64,000 nt of DNA, taken from NCBI RefSeq assembly GCF_002902965.1, contig NZ_CP026109.1:620001-684000 (forward strand), written 5' to 3'. A program made the translations under genes and the position numbers. Source of the DNA: Paraburkholderia hospita (GTDB lineage: Bacteria; Pseudomonadota; Gammaproteobacteria; Burkholderiales; Burkholderiaceae). This document shows, one piece after another, positions 61,451 through 64,000 of the stretch; the first letter of the stretch is position 1; the number at the start of each line of letters is the position of its first letter. The notes below the pieces were generated by a model. That model was given only the letters and a program-made list of their open reading frames with translations. It was not told where the DNA came from and made no database searches.

Positions 61451-62455
61451 TCATTGTCCTGTTCGGTATTCGTGTAAGCTGGTGCCGGAATTGATCCGGT
61501 AAATGCGGATAGCGTTGTCGTACCAGACAGCGTGTTGCTCAGCCGCACTCCATTTACGGCTCGCGAGCACCGCCGCGAACGTCCGCACGAGCGCCGGAAA
61601 GGTCACACGCAGCCCGGCCACCGGGAAGTTGCTCGCGAACATGCAGCGCCCGGCACCGAAGATCGCGAGCGCATCGGCGATGATCCGCCGGTTCTCGGCC
61701 TCGTCCCACACGGCGTCTCGCAGCCCGAACTCGGATAGCTTCAACGAGACGCGCGGTAACGCGGCGAGCGCCTCCATTCCCCTCCGCCAGGTTGCGAGGC
61801 CCGCCTCGGTGCGATCCCACGGCAAGCCCGCGTGCTCCAGCACGACATTGACCGACGGTGCATCGGCGAGGCGTTGCGCTGCGTCGCCGAGATGCCAGAA
61901 CGGTAAGCGGAGATCCCAGCCCATGCCCTGCGCGGCGAGCCGTTCAAGCGCTCGCGGCCAGCGCGGGTCGGCGAGCGTGCCGGGTCCGTCGAGCGCGCCG
62001 CCCGGCGCCGTCGATGTATGCGGCTTGAAGCGTACGGCGCGTACGAGCGGGTAAGCCGCCTGTTCGGAGAGCCGTTCGTCCGCATCGTCGGCCAGCAGGT
62101 CGACCCACGCGACGACCGCAGAGGGCAGCGACGCACGCGCCGCAATTTTGTGCAACCACCGCGTCTCGGCAAGCGCATCATCGCGCGCGCACTCAGCCTC
62201 GACATGCACGCTCGCGACCACGGGCGCTCCTGCCGTTGCACTACGGTACGCGTCGACGTCGAAATCGCGGCACAACGAAGCGTAGTCGCCGAGCATGAAA
62301 TGCGCGGGGTCGTACGCATCCTGGAGCCACGGATAGCGCGGCGCGCCGCCGAGATGCCACAGATGATGATGCGCGTCGACGATCGCGTCGGGTAGCGCGA
62401 GCGGGTGATCTGCCCCGCCCGGATCAGCGCGCACCGGGGACCACATGAGATGCAT
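61451..62455 (-). CDS. Amidohydrolase family protein (fuconolactonase-like)
   Basis: A 334-residue metal-dependent hydrolase of the amidohydrolase-2 fold. Metal ligands are seen as AIVDAHHHLWH (HxH at the first strand), with SLKLSEFG and CMFASNFPVAG towards the C-terminus, where the last Asp-equivalent is expected but reads Asn (ASNFP), as often found in lactonase-type members. These enzymes hydrolyse sugar lactones or pyrone dicarboxylates. ATG 62455 overlaps the preceding gene by 32 bases; ATG 62446 is an alternative. Last gene of a three-gene operon with a propeller protein and an MFS transporter. Confidence 0.85.
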   Translation of the reverse strand: MHLMWSPVRADPGGADHPLALPDAIVDAHHHLWHLGGAPRYPWLQDAYDPAHFMLGDYASLCRDFDVDAYRSATAGAPVVASVHVEAECARDDALAETRWLHKIAARASLPSAVVAWVDLLADDADERLSEQAAYPLVRAVRFKPHTSTAPGGALDGPGTLADPRWPRALERLAAQGMGWDLRLPFWHLGDAAQRLADAPSVNVVLEHAGLPWDRTEAGLATWRRGMEALAALPRVSLKLSEFGLRDAVWDEAENRRIIADALAIFGAGRCMFASNFPVAGLRVTFPALVRTFAAVLASRKWSAAEQHAVWYDNAIRIYRINSGTSLHEYRTGQ

Positions 62456-63371
62456 CCGGTTCGCGCAGTGTCGCAAACTCGTTGACGAAGCGCCACGCGC
62501 GCAGATCGAGTTCGCGCACGTGGTCATCATGGAAGGACACGTACGCGGCGGGCCGCTCCGGATGGAATGACAGCGCAGTCGGATTCGCTGGCAGCGCGAT
62601 GCGCTCGATTTCCTCGAGCTGTGTCGCGTCGAACACCGAGATCGATTGTTCGCCAGAGTTCGTCAGCAACAGCAGGTCGCGGCCGTCTGGTGCGCTCGTC
62701 CGGTAGATCCGGTTCGGGTCGCTACGTGTCTTCACCCGCCGCCCGCAGGTCATCGTCCCGGTGTCGACTGCGACAAGGGTGTCGTCGCCGCGGTTCGCGA
62801 TATATAAAGTCTTCTCGTCGCTCGACAGCGCGTTGCCTTCGGGGCGTGGCCCAGGCATCACGGCGCGCGGCGCGACAGTCGCGTCGCGCGGATGGAATTG
62901 TGTGACCGTGTTCGACAGAAGATGCACGCCGTAAGCGCGGCTCGCGTCACGCGTCAAGGTGACGAGATGCGTCTTCACGCCACCCGACGGCACCGCCATG
63001 TTCGGCACGTCCTGCTCGCGCGGTCGATCGAATACGAGCAGCATGTCGTTCGCCTCGCTCATCGCATACAGGCGGCCAGTGGCATCGCTCGCCATCCCAT
63101 GAGGACGGTAGTACGGCCAGATGTCGAGTATCCGCGTCAGTCTTCGTTCATGCAGGTCGATCTCGGCCACGCGATGGTCGCCGTCCTGCCCGCGCGTCCA
63201 GGCCGTCTCGATCCCGAAAATGCCGACATATGCGTAGCGCCCGTCCACATCGACCGTGAACTCATGCGGAAAGTTTGGCAGAACGATGTGCTTGAGCACC
63301 GTTCTCGTTTCGAGGTCGTAGAAGCTGAAGGTGTGCGCGCATTTCTGCACGAGTAGCAGGATATCGTTCAT
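62424..63371 (-). CDS. Seven-bladed beta-propeller (YncE/lactonase-like) protein
   Basis: A 315-residue cytoplasmic propeller without signal peptide (MNDILLLVQKCAHTFSFYDLETRTVLKHI). Repeats include FPHEFTVDVDGRYAYVGIFG, YRPHGMASDATGRLYAMSEAND, GNALSSDEKTLYIANRGDDTLVAVDT and NPTALSFHPERPAAYVSFHDD. The fold resembles 6-phosphogluconolactonase/YncE-type propellers. Combined with a lactonase-like amidohydrolase and a transporter it points to catabolism of a sugar acid or lactone, but the substrate is unknown. GGAG eight bases before ATG 63371 supports the start; ATG 63386 is possible. Confidence 0.85.
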   Translation of the reverse strand: MNDILLLVQKCAHTFSFYDLETRTVLKHIVLPNFPHEFTVDVDGRYAYVGIFGIETAWTRGQDGDHRVAEIDLHERRLTRILDIWPYYRPHGMASDATGRLYAMSEANDMLLVFDRPREQDVPNMAVPSGGVKTHLVTLTRDASRAYGVHLLSNTVTQFHPRDATVAPRAVMPGPRPEGNALSSDEKTLYIANRGDDTLVAVDTGTMTCGRRVKTRSDPNRIYRTSAPDGRDLLLLTNSGEQSISVFDATQLEEIERIALPANPTALSFHPERPAAYVSFHDDHVRELDLRAWRFVNEFATLREPDASHVVPGAR

Positions 63372-63451
63372 CGTCCCAATCTCCATGTTGCCGATCTTGC
63401 CAGTGGCGCGCCGCTGGCGCAGTTGTCTGTCCGGGTTCGTCGACGCGCGCG

Positions 63452-64000
63452 TCAGTCTTCGCAGCGCTTCGGAAGCGTTAGCGCGAGCAGGCCCGCGACC
63501 GCGAGCACGGCAGCGAGACAATAGACGCCCGCGGCCGAGCTGACATGCTGGGTCAGTACGCCGACCGCGTAAGGGCCGCAGAAGCCACCGAGATTGCCCA
63601 GTGCGTTGATGAGCCCGCGTGCGCTACCCGCCACCTCAACGCTGCAGAGCTTTGGCGGAATCGCCCAGAATACGCCGGCCGCCGCCTGCAGGAAGAAGCC
63701 GCACCCAATCAGGAACGCAAAGGACAACGTCATCGTCGCGTGGCTCAGCACCGACAACGCAAGGCAGGCGGCGAAACCGACGAGCGGCAGCAGCACGAAG
63801 AGACGCCGTTTGCCGGTTCGATCCGAAAGATACGACGTCACGAACATGCCGATGACCATCGCAACGTACGGAATCATCGCAAGCAGGCCGATCTTGCCCA
63901 TACCCGTATGAGTCAGGTCTTTCAGCAGCGTCGGCAGCCACATCGTATAGCCATAAATTCCCGCCTGATAGCAAAGATTGATTGCGATCAGGAGCCAGAT
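63452..64000 (-). CDS. MFS transporter, C-terminal part (5' end beyond window)
   Basis: The visible 182 residues cover the last five or six helices of a major facilitator (LLIAINLCYQAGIYGYTMWLP, VAMVIGMFVTSYLSDRTGKRRLF, SARGLINALGNLGGFCGPYAVGVLTQH). The pattern, especially SYLSDRTGKRR and GNLGGFCGPY, fits the anion:cation symporter family that takes up organic acids and sugar acids. The start lies outside the window. It heads the operon with the propeller and amidohydrolase genes and probably imports their substrate. Confidence 0.9.
   Translation of the reverse strand: MWLLIAINLCYQAGIYGYTMWLPTLLKDLTHTGMGKIGLLAMIPYVAMVIGMFVTSYLSDRTGKRRLFVLLPLVGFAACLALSVLSHATMTLSFAFLIGCGFFLQAAAGVFWAIPPKLCSVEVAGSARGLINALGNLGGFCGPYAVGVLTQHVSSAAGVYCLAAVLAVAGLLALTLPKRCED

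Noticed and set aside
1..64000. CRISPR array, rRNA, tRNA or plasmid partition/replication genes
   Set aside because: No regularly spaced repeats, no conserved RNA gene sequence and no Rep/ParA-type protein were seen anywhere in the window.

Overview
The window looks like an accessory stretch of a high-GC beta-proteobacterial genome, most likely a Burkholderiaceae member (Paraburkholderia, Caballeronia or Burkholderia) and probably a secondary chromosome or megaplasmid. The reasons are the porin, RND efflux, TctD/TctE-like and OmpW families seen, the strong GC bias at third codon positions, the complete lack of tRNA, rRNA or housekeeping genes, and the density of transposase fragments and broken genes. 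The placement is inference; no marker gene is present.

Layout. 0-6 kb is a transposon dump: the edge of an IS3 element, a truncated ISNCY-type transposase abutting a VirK/YbjX gene, an apparently whole IS110 transposase, and a complete IS3 element (4508-5774) with terminal repeats and a canonical A-AAA-AAG frameshift site. 6-16 kb holds a very large SAM/cyclase/ATPase/TPR protein with a small DUF4242 partner, a decayed DUF2127-MFS operon, a beta-propeller lipoprotein and small genes. 16-28 kb is the metabolic core: a dienoyl-CoA-isomerase-like crotonase, a TetR, a two-subunit molybdenum enzyme resembling pyrogallol/phloroglucinol transhydroxylase (large subunit carrying an N-terminal SCP2-like domain, small subunit lacking ligands for one Fe-S cluster), an OmpW/AlkL-type channel, then a translationally coupled operon of extradiol dioxygenase, FAH-family hydrolase and acyl-CoA synthetase preceded by the remnant of a flavin monooxygenase. 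A TetR (28.2 kb) is divergent from this operon. 29-36 kb is an RND efflux operon (adaptor-pump-outer membrane factor) divergent from a close paralogue of that TetR.

A 30-bp element (GACATTAAA ... CTGAT ... TTGTC) occurs at 18025, 28092 and 35557. Two copies lie in the divergent promoters next to the paralogous TetR genes, so aromatic catabolism and efflux are probably wired to related or cross-talking regulators.

37-45 kb is a graveyard: a circularly permuted PHB depolymerase with one in-frame TAA, a virginiamycin-lyase-like gene with a frameshift and a stop, a truncated IS110, a beta-helix protein cut by a truncated tyrosine recombinase, and a chemoreceptor remnant. 45-52 kb is a coherent uptake module: porin, two-component system, and a nitrate/sulfonate/taurine-type ABC transporter. 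52-60 kb contains oxidoreductase modules: a TetR with two near-identical palindromic operators, an SDR and a quinone-oxidoreductase-like MDR; an SDR lacking its Ser-Tyr-Lys triad; and an SDR plus IorA/IorB-type molybdenum hydroxylase divergent from a LysR with a dyad touching its start codon. 61-64 kb is an amidohydrolase, beta-propeller and MFS transporter operon running off the edge.

No CRISPR array, RNA gene, prophage or replication origin was seen.
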